Shown here: positions 8,407 to 17,313 of the stretch, one piece after another | How positions within the stretch are numbered: position 1 is the stretch's first letter | Layout of the letters: every line of letters starts with the position of its first letter | Assembly: GCA_029552945.1 (NCBI GenBank) | Contig: JAKPDD010000041.1 | Span: forward strand, 23,104 to 87,103 | DNA from: Spirochaetota bacterium | GTDB taxonomy: Bacteria; Spirochaetota; GWB1-36-13; JAKPDD01 | Reading direction: 5' to 3' | Length of the DNA stretch: 64,000 bases | Program-made: the position numbers and the translations under genes | The notes under the pieces: model-generated | Databases searched by the model: none | The model's input: only the letters and a program-made list of their open reading frames with translations | What the model was told of the DNA's origin: nothing

Positions 8407-11400
8407 TTATGATATCTGTTTTATAGTTGACTTTCCATCACTTTCTTTTTCAACCAGTATTTTTTGAGTAAAAAAACTACTTATATCTTTCATATGTGTT
8501 ATTATTCCAATCTGTCTTCCACTCTCTATTTTTTTAATATCGTTAAATAGCTCAACAATAAGTCTTCTGTTGTTGTCATCCAGTGTTCCGAATCCTTCAT
8601 CTATAAAAAATATACCTATTTTTTGACCAATTATTTTTGAAAAGCCCAGAGCAAGTATAAACGAAAGCAAAAACTTTTCTCCACCACTTAGACTATCGGT
8701 AACTCTTATTGTCCTTAAAACATTGTCATATACATTTATTTTATCCTTATTTTCATCTATTGATAAAAGGTATCTTCCATTAAGGACTTTTGATAGGAGT
8801 TCATTATTAACATAGTTTATTATGTTTTTAAGTATAGTGTATGCAATATATTTTGGTAATTTGTCACTCTCAAGGTCTTTGTATATTTGAGAATATATAC
8901 TTCTATCTTTTTTATATTTTTCATATTTTTTAGATATTTCTTTAAATAATTTAATTCCATCTTTAAGCTTACTTATAGTATCTTCTGTTTTATCTCTTTC
9001 TCTCTTATAGTAGTCCAGATCTTTTTCTATAGATAATATATTTTGGTCTATTTTGCTAATTTCCTCTTCAAGGGCAGTACTTTCCTTTAAAAAATCTTCT
9101 ATATCATGATTTAGATTGTATAAAAAAGATTTTTGTTCAATTATTGATTCATTAATGCTTATCTCATTTATAATCTTTTCATATTCTTCATTTTTTTTGT
9201 CAAACTCATTAATATTTTTAAGATTTTTTTCTATTTGGTATATGGTTTCACCAATAGTTTTTCCCTTTTCCTCTATTTCGTTTTTAATTTTTTCAATGTC
9301 TTCTTCAATTGTTTTTTTAGCCCCATATTTTATGTTAAGCTCTTTTTTATTTTCTTCTATTTCTGATCTTATTTTTTCCAGTTCCTCTTCTATTTTTTTT
9401 ATACTTTTTTCACTTTCATTAATAAGCCAGTTCTCTATTTCCTCTATTGTAGAAAATTTTTTAGATGAGATACTGTTTAATTTATCAATAATTATATTAA
9501 TCTCTTTTTCTATATTAATTTTTTCATATTCTAATAATCTTACACTATTTTCTTTTTCTTTTATCTTTTCTTCTATTTTTAAGTTTTCTTTTTTATTGTT
9601 TTCTATTTCTTTTTCTATTGTGTTTATATTAATTTCATTGATCTTTAAATCTGCTTCCAATTTCGTTAATTCATTTTCTATATCATTTTCTTTTTTTGTA
9701 AATTTTTCAATACTATTTTTTATCTCTTTAACCTTGTTTTCTACTTCAGAAAACCTTGATAAACCTATTTTTTTTAGAATTTCTTTACTCTGTGTTATTA
9801 TAATCTTTTTTTCTTTTTCAAGTTTTCTAATCTCATTATCATATATTTTTATGTTCTCTATATCTTTTTCAATTAACTTAAGTTTCTCTAAACCATATTT
9901 TAATTTTATAAACTCTTCATTTTCAGATTTGTTTATTGAAATATCATTTTTTTTGTGAAATATAGAACCACAGACAGGACATATGTCATTATCTTTAAGA
10001 GAGCTTTTTATCTCTAATACCAGGTTTTCTTTATATTTTTTTTCAAGACAAACAATCTGTTTTTTTATCTTTTCTACTAAAGAATTGTAATCTTTTATTT
10101 CAATTTTTTCTGATAAAAACTCTGGATACTCTTTTTCTATTTTTTCTTCCAATTTATATTTTTGCTCTTTAAGACTAATGATTTTTCCGTTAATTTCATC
10201 ATGATTTTTTTTAAATTCTTCAAAGATTTCTTTATTTTGTTCGTAAAAATTATTATAATTTTCAAATTCTTTTTTTAACTTTTCAGAATATGACTTAATC
10301 TCTTTAATTTCTTTAGTTTTTATCTCAATTTTATTTTTAATATCATATCTATTTTTTTCAAAGATACTTTTATTTTTCTCTCTGTCTATAATTAGATTGT
10401 AAAATTTATCTTTTTCCTTTTTTAATTCTAAGATGTTCTTTTCCAGTTCCCTTATTTCTATTTCTATCTCTCTAGTTTTTTTATTATATTGTTTTATTTT
10501 TTGTTCATTTTCTGAGTATAAGTTTTTTATATTCTCTTTGACACTTAATATATTTTTTCTTTTGTTTTCTTCATTTTTTAAAGTCTCCTCAAGTGTTTTT
10601 ACATTTATTTCTAAGTCATTTATTTCTGCTTTAAGACGTGATAAATCATCTTTTTTATCTAAATATTTTTTATATATTGGATATATTATTTTTTCTGTTT
10701 CAAATCCTTTAAACTCTTTTTCAAGTTTTTCTTTTATTTTTCTATTTATCTTAAACTTTTCTATTATTTCTTTTATATCTTTGTTTTTTATTATTAATTC
10801 TTCTCTCTTTTTCCTTATTTTACTTATCTCAGTATTTATAGAACTAATTTTATTCTCACAGGTTTTTAATTTTTCTGTGTTACTTATAATCTCTTCTTCT
10901 ATTTTCTCCTCTTTAATTTCCTCATATTCGTTTACTCCTAATATTAATGTTACATTGTTTATTTCTTTATTAATCTCTTCTATATTTTTCTCCACTTTCT
11001 CTATTTTTGATTTTACGTTTTCCTGTATTCTTTTTATTAAATCACCAAATATTGTATTTATTATAGGTGTTCTATACTCTTCCTTCCCAGAGCTTATTAC
11101 ACTTTCGAATGCCCCCTGTTTTATTATGAATGATTTTTTCATCATATCTTTATAAAATCCCATTTTTTCAAGTTTTTTTTCTATCTCTCTTCCCTTAAAC
11201 TCCTCATTATCTATTTTTAATACATTTAATTTCTTGCTTTTAATTATTTTAAGTTTTTTATCTTCAATTAAAAAATCAAGTTCAAGGAAATAATTTTCAT
11301 GATTCTTTTCATCTGGGGCTTTAAATATAATTTCACTGTGAGAAATCCCTTTTAATGATTCTCCCCACAAACAAAAAAATATAGCATCTATTATTGTAGA

Positions 11401-11514
11401 TTTTCCACTTCCATTTTCACCCTCAATACAGAAAAAATCAAGGTCTTTAAAGTTTATCTCCTGCTTATCTTTAAATGGTCCAAAGTTTTGAATAGTAAGT
11501 TTATCTATTCTCAT
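8407..11514 (-). CDS. sbcC: Exonuclease SbcCD/Rad50-type subunit C
   Basis: SMC-like ATPase that partners SbcD to open DNA hairpins and process protein-blocked ends. Visible are Walker A GENGSGKS (32-39), a long Glu/Lys coiled coil interrupted by the zinc hook CPVCG midway, the ABC signature DSLSGGEKF, and Walker B IGIFFIDEGFGTLD near the C-terminus. I start at the ATG at 11514 (1035 residues), which has AGAGG six bases upstream and gives the family N-terminus MRIDKLTIQNFGPF; an in-frame TTG at 11532 has no better site. The start overlaps the end of sbcD by 14 bp, indicating translational coupling. The coiled-coil codon composition creates long antisense ORFs that are not genes. Confidence 0.95.
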   Translation of the reverse strand: MRIDKLTIQNFGPFKDKQEINFKDLDFFCIEGENGSGKSTIIDAIFFCLWGESLKGISHSEIIFKAPDEKNHENYFLELDFLIEDKKLKIIKSKKLNVLKIDNEEFKGREIEKKLEKMGFYKDMMKKSFIIKQGAFESVISSGKEEYRTPIINTIFGDLIKRIQENVKSKIEKVEKNIEEINKEINNVTLILGVNEYEEIKEEKIEEEIISNTEKLKTCENKISSINTEISKIRKKREELIIKNKDIKEIIEKFKINRKIKEKLEKEFKGFETEKIIYPIYKKYLDKKDDLSRLKAEINDLEINVKTLEETLKNEENKRKNILSVKENIKNLYSENEQKIKQYNKKTREIEIEIRELEKNILELKKEKDKFYNLIIDREKNKSIFEKNRYDIKNKIEIKTKEIKEIKSYSEKLKKEFENYNNFYEQNKEIFEEFKKNHDEINGKIISLKEQKYKLEEKIEKEYPEFLSEKIEIKDYNSLVEKIKKQIVCLEKKYKENLVLEIKSSLKDNDICPVCGSIFHKKNDISINKSENEEFIKLKYGLEKLKLIEKDIENIKIYDNEIRKLEKEKKIIITQSKEILKKIGLSRFSEVENKVKEIKNSIEKFTKKENDIENELTKLEADLKINEININTIEKEIENNKKENLKIEEKIKEKENSVRLLEYEKINIEKEINIIIDKLNSISSKKFSTIEEIENWLINESEKSIKKIEEELEKIRSEIEENKKELNIKYGAKKTIEEDIEKIKNEIEEKGKTIGETIYQIEKNLKNINEFDKKNEEYEKIINEISINESIIEQKSFLYNLNHDIEDFLKESTALEEEISKIDQNILSIEKDLDYYKRERDKTEDTISKLKDGIKLFKEISKKYEKYKKDRSIYSQIYKDLESDKLPKYIAYTILKNIINYVNNELLSKVLNGRYLLSIDENKDKINVYDNVLRTIRVTDSLSGGEKFLLSFILALGFSKIIGQKIGIFFIDEGFGTLDDNNRRLIVELFNDIKKIESGRQIGIITHMKDISSFFTQKILVEKESDGKSTIKQIS

Positions 11515-12661
11515 TTTTAACCTCTGTGACAATTTTCTTAAATGTTTCTATTATTTCATCATCATCACTTTTTTTTCTGTAACTTTTATATATATTAACT
11601 ATATCAATATTTTCGTAGGAAAAATCTTTTAAAGTTGTTTCAATCCCTTTTAAGGTTGCCTCAAGTTTTACTATTCTGTATTTTGATTTTATCTCTTTTA
11701 ATATTTCTGGATATGTTAAAGGTGGTTCATAAACTATTTTAAACTTATATATTGTTCTGTCTTTAGCTTGATTTATCTCAATTAGTTCCTTAAGATCATC
11801 TAAGTTTTTAATTACTTCTTTATATTCTATTTCCTCCATTTTGTAACATGAAACTTCTTTAAACTCTACACTATTTGTATCTGTATCTATTATATAAAAT
11901 CCTTTTTTATCCTCTTTTTCCCCAAAATTAAGCCTTAGAATAGACCCAGCATAGTATATATTATCAAGTTTATCAACCTTAAGTGGTTTATGAATATGCC
12001 CAAGTGCTATATAGTTATATGGATTATCTTTGAATATATCTTTATTTACTGTAAAAATATAAGATTCACTTGTAAACTTAATTTCTGGGACTTCTAATAA
12101 AAGGTGTGCCATAAGTATTTTATAATCAGCTTCTTTTTCTCTTGCTATACTTTTAAAACTAGATATTATACTCTGATAAACCTGACTGTAATTTGAAATA
12201 TTAACTGTACTAATATCACCTTTACTTTTTAATATATAATATAATATTTTTACATCATTTATGTATGGTAGTCCTTGAATAAGTATTTTTTTACCATTAA
12301 TATTGACTATTTCTGTTAAGTTATCAAATCCTGTATTTATGTCATAAAATATTTTTATACCTTTTTCTTCAAAGAAATGTCTATTTACTCCAATAAAATT
12401 AGAATTATCATGGTTTCCCGGTATTATATATACTTTTTCTGTAATGTTTGCAAGTTTTTTCATGAAGGAATAAAAGATATCAAGTGAAGAGTTTGAAGGA
12501 TTGTAAGAATCAAATATGTCACCTGTTATTAATAGTATCTTTATATTTTCATCTTCTATTTTTTTTACTATCTCTTCTAATACCTCTTTTGTTTCCTCTG
12601 TTCTTTCATCTTTCTCAATCTTGCAACCTAGGTGTAAGTCAGATATGTGTCCTATTTTCAT
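11501..12661 (-). CDS. sbcD: Exonuclease SbcD/Mre11-type nuclease subunit
   Basis: Calcineurin-like Mn-dependent phosphoesterase that forms the nuclease of the SbcCD complex. The 386 residues show the metal-binding motifs in order: SDLHLG (7-12), GDIFD, GNHDN, a histidine in LMAHLLLE, and GHIH. A capping domain follows. AGAGGG lies a few bases before the ATG. It precedes sbcC with a short overlap, the standard gene pair. An 80-bp AT-rich gap separates it from the RNA methyltransferase gene upstream, so it may have its own promoter. Confidence 0.95.
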   Translation of the reverse strand: MKIGHISDLHLGCKIEKDERTEETKEVLEEIVKKIEDENIKILLITGDIFDSYNPSNSSLDIFYSFMKKLANITEKVYIIPGNHDNSNFIGVNRHFFEEKGIKIFYDINTGFDNLTEIVNINGKKILIQGLPYINDVKILYYILKSKGDISTVNISNYSQVYQSIISSFKSIAREKEADYKILMAHLLLEVPEIKFTSESYIFTVNKDIFKDNPYNYIALGHIHKPLKVDKLDNIYYAGSILRLNFGEKEDKKGFYIIDTDTNSVEFKEVSCYKMEEIEYKEVIKNLDDLKELIEINQAKDRTIYKFKIVYEPPLTYPEILKEIKSKYRIVKLEATLKGIETTLKDFSYENIDIVNIYKSYRKKSDDDEIIETFKKIVTEVKNENR

Positions 12662-12741
12662 CTTTCCCTCTGTAATAGTTTTGGTTTTTGTTTTAAATAT
12701 ACGAAATGTTAGATTAAATTTTTTACTTTAAAAATTAATTT

Positions 12742-13677
12742 TTAAGACTTTACTTTTATAATTCTGGAAACAAAAAAACCTTCACTTACCTGACTTTGAA
12801 AAATTTTAAGACACCCTTTTATTGTAGGAAGAGTGGGTAAGTTAAAATTATTTATGTTAATGTTATCAAGTTTAACATTAAAATTTTCTAGGGCCCAGTT
12901 TATTATATCCTCATTTTCTTCTCTATTAAGAGTACATGTTGAGTATACTATTACTCCATTTTCTTTTACAGCTTTGATTGCTGAACTTAACAGTTTTTTT
13001 TGGATTTTAACAGAGTTTTTAACAAGTTTTTCAGACCAGGCTTTAAATGTTTTTGGGTTTTTTATTCTAAACTTACCCTCGCCACTACACGGAGCATCTA
13101 TAATTGCTTTATCAAAATAGTTCTCATATATTTCTCCTGCTTTTTCTCCATTATCGAGTATAGGTTTAATGTTTGTACACCCCTGTAGATTTATATTGTA
13201 TAATAGTTTTTCATATCTTATTTTATTGAGTTCATATGCTGTAATTAGTCCAGTATTGTTAGTAATGCTTGATATTTGAGTTGTTTTACTACCTGGTGCA
13301 GCTGCAAGGTCCAGAATTTTTTCGTTTTCCTTAGGTTCAAGGACAAGTGGTGGTATCATACTTGATAAACTTTGTAGATATATTTTACCTTCTTTATAGA
13401 TATCTGTTTTTTCTATTGTTTTCTCATTAGATCCTAAAATAAGAGCGTCTTTATACCAGATAACCCTTTCAAATTTTATATTAAAATTTTTTAAATACTC
13501 TGAAACTTCCTTAAAATCAGACTTGAGCCTATTTATTCTACATGTTGTCTTTTTTTCTGTATTTATACCCTGTAATATTTTATTAATAGTATGTTCATCA
13601 TAAATTTTGTATAATTTATTTAAAAAAGCTTCTGGCAATATTCTCTTTATCTGATTTATTGAAACTGATAATGACAT
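12742..13677 (-). CDS. NOL1/NOP2/Sun-family RNA (cytosine-5) methyltransferase
   Basis: SAM-dependent RNA m5C methyltransferase of 311 residues, probably acting on 16S rRNA. Motif I is DLAAAPGSKTTQ (123-134). Motif IV is DAPCSGEG (194-201), where Glu replaces the usual Thr after Ser-Gly, with Cys197 for product release. Motif VI is YSTCTLNREEN with the catalytic Cys248. The N-terminal NusB-like domain of classical RsmB is missing, so this is closer to the short RsmF/NSUN forms; which nucleotide is modified cannot be told from sequence. The start ATG overlaps the pyrB stop by one base (TAATG), implying coupled translation. Confidence 0.9.
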   Translation of the reverse strand: MSLSVSINQIKRILPEAFLNKLYKIYDEHTINKILQGINTEKKTTCRINRLKSDFKEVSEYLKNFNIKFERVIWYKDALILGSNEKTIEKTDIYKEGKIYLQSLSSMIPPLVLEPKENEKILDLAAAPGSKTTQISSITNNTGLITAYELNKIRYEKLLYNINLQGCTNIKPILDNGEKAGEIYENYFDKAIIDAPCSGEGKFRIKNPKTFKAWSEKLVKNSVKIQKKLLSSAIKAVKENGVIVYSTCTLNREENEDIINWALENFNVKLDNININNFNLPTLPTIKGCLKIFQSQVSEGFFVSRIIKVKS

Positions 13678-14609
13678 TAACTTTTTTCTTCTAAAAGTAC
13701 TTTTAAAAGAGCCATTCTAACAAAAAGCCCGTTGTGTGCTTGTCTGAAGTATGCTGCTCTTTTATCATGATCAACTGTTAAAGCTATTTCATCTACCCTT
13801 GGGAGTGGGTGCATTATTATAGAATTATCTTTCATAACATCAAGGATCTCTTTATCTATAATATATATTCCTCTTGCCTTTTCATATTCTTCTATAGACT
13901 TGAATCTTTCTCTCTGTATTCTTGTCTGGTATATTATATCAACCTCTTTGGCAACTTTTTTAAGTTCTCTCTCTTCTCTAAAACTTATGTTCTTTTCTCT
14001 CAAAAAGTTTTTTATATCATCCTTCATTTTCACATTATCAGGTGATACAAATATTATTTCAACATTCTTGCAGTTTTTAGCAATAAGCTTTGTAAGTGAT
14101 CTTACAGTTCTTCCATTAGCAAGGTCGCCAACCATTGCTATACTAAAATTATCTATTTTCTTTATTTCTTTGTAAATTGTATAAATGTCCAATAGAGACT
14201 GGGTAGGGTGTTCACCAGCTCCGTCACCTGCATTTATCACAGGTATGGTTGATACTTCTGATGCAATATGTGCTGCACCTTCTATGTAGTGTCTTATTAC
14301 TATAACATCCCCATATCCACTTATTACCCTTATTGTATCTTCAAGGTTTTCTCCTTTTGCACCTGATGAAAATTGTGCAGCGTTTTCAGTTGTTATAACT
14401 GTCCCACCCATTTTTATCATTGCTGATTCAAATGAAAACCTTGTCCTTGTTGATGGTTCATAGAATAGACTTATCATTATTTTACTATGGAGTGTTTTAT
14501 CTTTTATTGAGATACTCCTCATTTTATCGGAAAGCTCAAATAATTCCTCTAACATTTCTCTGTCAAATTGTTCTGATGATATAACATTTTTTAAACTTAG
14601 AAGTTTCAT
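13677..14609 (-). CDS. pyrB: Aspartate carbamoyltransferase catalytic chain
   Basis: Condenses carbamoyl phosphate with aspartate in the first committed step of pyrimidine synthesis. The 310 residues contain the carbamoyl-phosphate loop STRTR (53-57), HPTQSLLD (134-141), a middle MVGDLANGRTVRS segment, and HPLPRVDEI near the C-terminus, as in ATCase rather than ornithine carbamoyltransferase. AGGGGT precedes the ATG. No regulatory subunit gene pyrI and no other pyrimidine gene lies nearby. It sits in a tightly packed run (ferritin-like, pgi, M15 peptidase, pyrB, RNA methyltransferase) with overlaps of one to four bases. Confidence 0.96.
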   Translation of the reverse strand: MKLLSLKNVISSEQFDREMLEELFELSDKMRSISIKDKTLHSKIMISLFYEPSTRTRFSFESAMIKMGGTVITTENAAQFSSGAKGENLEDTIRVISGYGDVIVIRHYIEGAAHIASEVSTIPVINAGDGAGEHPTQSLLDIYTIYKEIKKIDNFSIAMVGDLANGRTVRSLTKLIAKNCKNVEIIFVSPDNVKMKDDIKNFLREKNISFREERELKKVAKEVDIIYQTRIQRERFKSIEEYEKARGIYIIDKEILDVMKDNSIIMHPLPRVDEIALTVDHDKRAAYFRQAHNGLFVRMALLKVLLEEKS

Positions 14610-15319
14610 AAACTACCCCTTATAATTTTATTAATAAATAAAAACTCTGGTCTATACTCAAAATGCATTGTATCAAAATGTTCCCATTTTCCTCCCCATA
14701 TAAATCCATATTTTTCCATTATTTCTATAATTTCATATGGTAAATTTGTTTTTATTTCCTTGTCCCAGATCCAGTAACTGTTTCCCTGATATACAAAGTC
14801 TATTGCTATACCATAAGAATGTGCTGATAATACACTCTCATTCTTTATAAGTCTGTAGTTATATGTTTGAGCATTTTTTACAAATGGTATAAACTCAGGC
14901 TTTTTTTTTATTAACATTTCAATTTCATTTAAAGCAAGTTGAAGGTTTAAAGCCGCATTGTTTTTTTTATTAAACTTCAATTTTTTTCTTAAAAAATTTA
15001 CATCAACAAGATTTTTTTCTATCTCTTCTTTATTTTTACCATAGACCAAGTTAAATAGATAGTAAGGTCTTGTTCTTCCTGCATCAGATATTATGAAGTC
15101 TTTACCCATTATATAGATTGGACTGAATATACTAAGTATATCGTTAGCTGTTAAATAGTGTGAAACATTATTATTTACTATTGCTATTTTTTCTCTATTA
15201 CTTAATACAACATAATTATCATTTATTGAATAACTAATTATTGAATTATGATATGAGCACTGTATTGATATAATTAGGAATATTAGAGGGTTTATAAAAA
15301 AAGGATTAGCAATTATCAC
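14606..15319 (-). CDS. Exported M15-family peptidoglycan peptidase
   Basis: Zinc D,D- or L,D-peptidase of the M15 (VanY / endolysin-like) group, cutting peptidoglycan stem peptides outside the cytoplasmic membrane. The 237 residues begin with a hydrophobic segment (about 5-20) suitable as a signal sequence; a Cys at 21 follows, but the box SIQC is not a good lipobox. Zinc ligands are visible in AHSYGIAIDF (His167, Asp174) and DTMHFEY (His219), with GFIWGGKW before the last. The GTG start overlaps the pgi stop (GTGA), with AAAGGA upstream. The exact cleaved bond cannot be assigned from sequence. Confidence 0.85.
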   Translation of the reverse strand: MIIANPFFINPLIFLIISIQCSYHNSIISYSINDNYVVLSNREKIAIVNNNVSHYLTANDILSIFSPIYIMGKDFIISDAGRTRPYYLFNLVYGKNKEEIEKNLVDVNFLRKKLKFNKKNNAALNLQLALNEIEMLIKKKPEFIPFVKNAQTYNYRLIKNESVLSAHSYGIAIDFVYQGNSYWIWDKEIKTNLPYEIIEIMEKYGFIWGGKWEHFDTMHFEYRPEFLFINKIIRGSL

Positions 15320-16524
15320 ATTATCCTTTCTTCAACTTTTTTCTTATATGACTCAACACCTGGTTGATTAAAAGGGTTTACACCTAAAAAGTATGCTTCA
15401 ACAACCACAGCAACCATTTCTGTGAATATTAACCTTCCCCATTCATATGGGGTAAATGCCCTTAGTTTGTATACTGTTGTTGGAACTCCTGATTCAAATC
15501 TGTCTTCAATTATAGCTTCTATAAAACTCTGATTTATTTTTGAAAGACTTTTCTCTCTTGGTGTTAAAAATTTAGTTGACTTATTTTCTAAGATAATATC
15601 TTCACTGTCATCATTCTCAAGAATGAAAAATGTTTCAGTTACATTTCTTGGCCCTTCTTTCCAGATCTGACCTACTGAATGTGCATCTTCTGGATAGAAA
15701 CCAACTGACACGAACATGCTTTTATACTCTTTTCCATTACTCTCTGCAAGTAATTGTTTACACCACTTTAGAGTGGGGATTATTTTCTTTTTATTGGTAG
15801 CTAGATTCTCAAGTAAAATATCAGAATTGAATAGATAATATCTTGCAAGCCCTCTTTCTATAGGTGATAAATTATCTTCATGTTCAAGTTCTTTTCTTGC
15901 ATCAAGGAAACCATCAAGAAACCTTGAATAATCAACTTTGGCCATAAAACCTGTTACAACTCCCATATTACTTACTATTGAGAACCTGCCACCTATGTTT
16001 TTTGATATTTCGAAAAACTTTATATTTTTAACAGAACTAAACTCTTCTTTTATACTTTCATAAAAGTTTTTATTTGAAGATATTACACTAATCCATTTGG
16101 CCTTGGAGATAATATCATGAAATATGTTTATGAAAAATATTGTCTCCATTGTAGAGCCACTTTTAGAAATTATATTAAAACCTACCTTTTTGCCATCCAG
16201 TTTTCTTTTAATTTCATTTATTTCCCATGGGTCAAGCGAAGGGCCTATAAATAAAAATCTGTCTTTCATTTCTGAAAATTGTATAAGTACCTCAATACCT
16301 TGATAGGATCCTCCTGTACCAAGGCACACAATGTAGTCAATATTCATATCAAAACTTTTTACATCATCTTCTATCTCTTTTATTCCTTTATTGCCTAAAT
16401 AGTAATACCATTCAACCATTCCATATCTTTCCATGAATGAGAAAAGTTCTTTAAAGTCAATTTGCATTGCTTTGTTTTTTATTTTTCTTAAAAGCCTTGG
16501 TTGATAATAAAACTCTAATTCCAT
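15316..16524 (-). CDS. pgi: Glucose-6-phosphate isomerase
   Basis: Interconverts glucose 6-phosphate and fructose 6-phosphate. The 402-residue protein is on the short side for the family. It shows the phosphate-binding loop IISKSGSTMET (118-128), the earlier IVCLGTGGSYQG (65-76), and an active-site segment QIWKEGPRNVTETFF that resembles the family pattern around the catalytic Glu. The C-terminal LGVNPFNQPGVESYKKK stretch, with the conserved Gln-Pro-Gly-Val-Glu, is also typical. AAGGA lies eight bases before the ATG. It follows the ferritin-like gene by three bases. Confidence 0.94.
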   Translation of the reverse strand: MELEFYYQPRLLRKIKNKAMQIDFKELFSFMERYGMVEWYYYLGNKGIKEIEDDVKSFDMNIDYIVCLGTGGSYQGIEVLIQFSEMKDRFLFIGPSLDPWEINEIKRKLDGKKVGFNIISKSGSTMETIFFINIFHDIISKAKWISVISSNKNFYESIKEEFSSVKNIKFFEISKNIGGRFSIVSNMGVVTGFMAKVDYSRFLDGFLDARKELEHEDNLSPIERGLARYYLFNSDILLENLATNKKKIIPTLKWCKQLLAESNGKEYKSMFVSVGFYPEDAHSVGQIWKEGPRNVTETFFILENDDSEDIILENKSTKFLTPREKSLSKINQSFIEAIIEDRFESGVPTTVYKLRAFTPYEWGRLIFTEMVAVVVEAYFLGVNPFNQPGVESYKKKVEERIM

Positions 16525-16527
16525 CTT

Positions 16528-17220
16528 TTATCCTTCAATCCACGGTCTGTTGCCAGGTTTACCCATATAAGGGTCTATCCATCCTTTTACTGTTGTATCT
16601 ATAACTATATTTTTGTCAGCTATCATATTTTTTATCTCTTTTAAAACTTTAAGATGGTTTTCTTCCTCAATTTTTATATTACCAATTGTCCATTGTAATT
16701 CTGTTATATTAAATGAACTTAAACCTTTTTCATAAAATTCTATTCCGGCTTCTTCTGCAGATATAAAACTATCTATTATATCTTTAAGATTAATCTTACC
16801 TTTTTTAATATCAAGGTTATCTGTTATATTAATAGGTACTATTCCCCCAAAATTAGTTATTATCTTTGATAGAGCTGCCATATGTTTTGTTTCTTCGTCA
16901 CTTAATTTTTTTATTTTTTCTTTTATATTTTCATCTGTTATGTAATCTAAATATTTTTTGTAATTGAATATGCTCTCATATTCAATTTTAAAACCATTAA
17001 TTAAGAACTCTATAGCTTCTATTTTATTTTTGTTATATTCTACAAAGTCTTTTAAAGGTTTAAGGTTAAGTAATATATTTTCTTTTATTTTTTCTATAGA
17101 TTCTATAAATGGTTTGTTTTCTTTAAGGTCTTTATCTACCAGAGACTTAAGATAGTCTACATCTTTTATTACATCATTAAGATTTTCATATATTTTTTTA
17201 GTTGTAAATGAAAACTCCAT
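16528..17220 (-). CDS. Ferritin-like (rubrerythrin-type) diiron protein
   Basis: The 230-residue helical protein carries a four-helix diiron motif: Glu80, then EETKH (Glu110, His113), an EEAGIEFYEK helix (Glu156/157) and EEENHL (Glu186, His189). That is the ExxH...ExxH arrangement of ferritin-like and rubrerythrin domains. Residues 1-70 are an extra helical part, and the C-terminus ends in an unusual GWIDPYMGKPGNRPWIEG tail with no rubredoxin cysteines. A role in oxygen or peroxide protection is inferred from the family. It is the first gene of the six-gene minus-strand run, with AAGGAG before its ATG, so it lies nearest the promoter. Confidence 0.75.
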   Translation of the reverse strand: MEFSFTTKKIYENLNDVIKDVDYLKSLVDKDLKENKPFIESIEKIKENILLNLKPLKDFVEYNKNKIEAIEFLINGFKIEYESIFNYKKYLDYITDENIKEKIKKLSDEETKHMAALSKIITNFGGIVPINITDNLDIKKGKINLKDIIDSFISAEEAGIEFYEKGLSSFNITELQWTIGNIKIEEENHLKVLKEIKNMIADKNIVIDTTVKGWIDPYMGKPGNRPWIEG

Positions 17221-17313
17221 TTTTTTACTCCTTAATTTTTTATTTAAATAATTTTTATGAAAATATATTAACTACTACTTTAAAATATAAAAAATATTAA
17301 ATTAAATGAAAAA

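Noticed and set aside
9116..9958. Long open frame antisense to sbcC (also 10433-11155)
   Set aside because: They are mirror images of the Lys/Glu coiled-coil codons in sbcC, give Ser/Phe/Ile-rich nonsense proteins, and have no ribosome site.
12728..12745. 18-bp perfect palindrome spanning the RNA-methyltransferase stop codon
   Set aside because: It contains only A and T, which form such symmetry often in this genome; no GC stem for a terminator.
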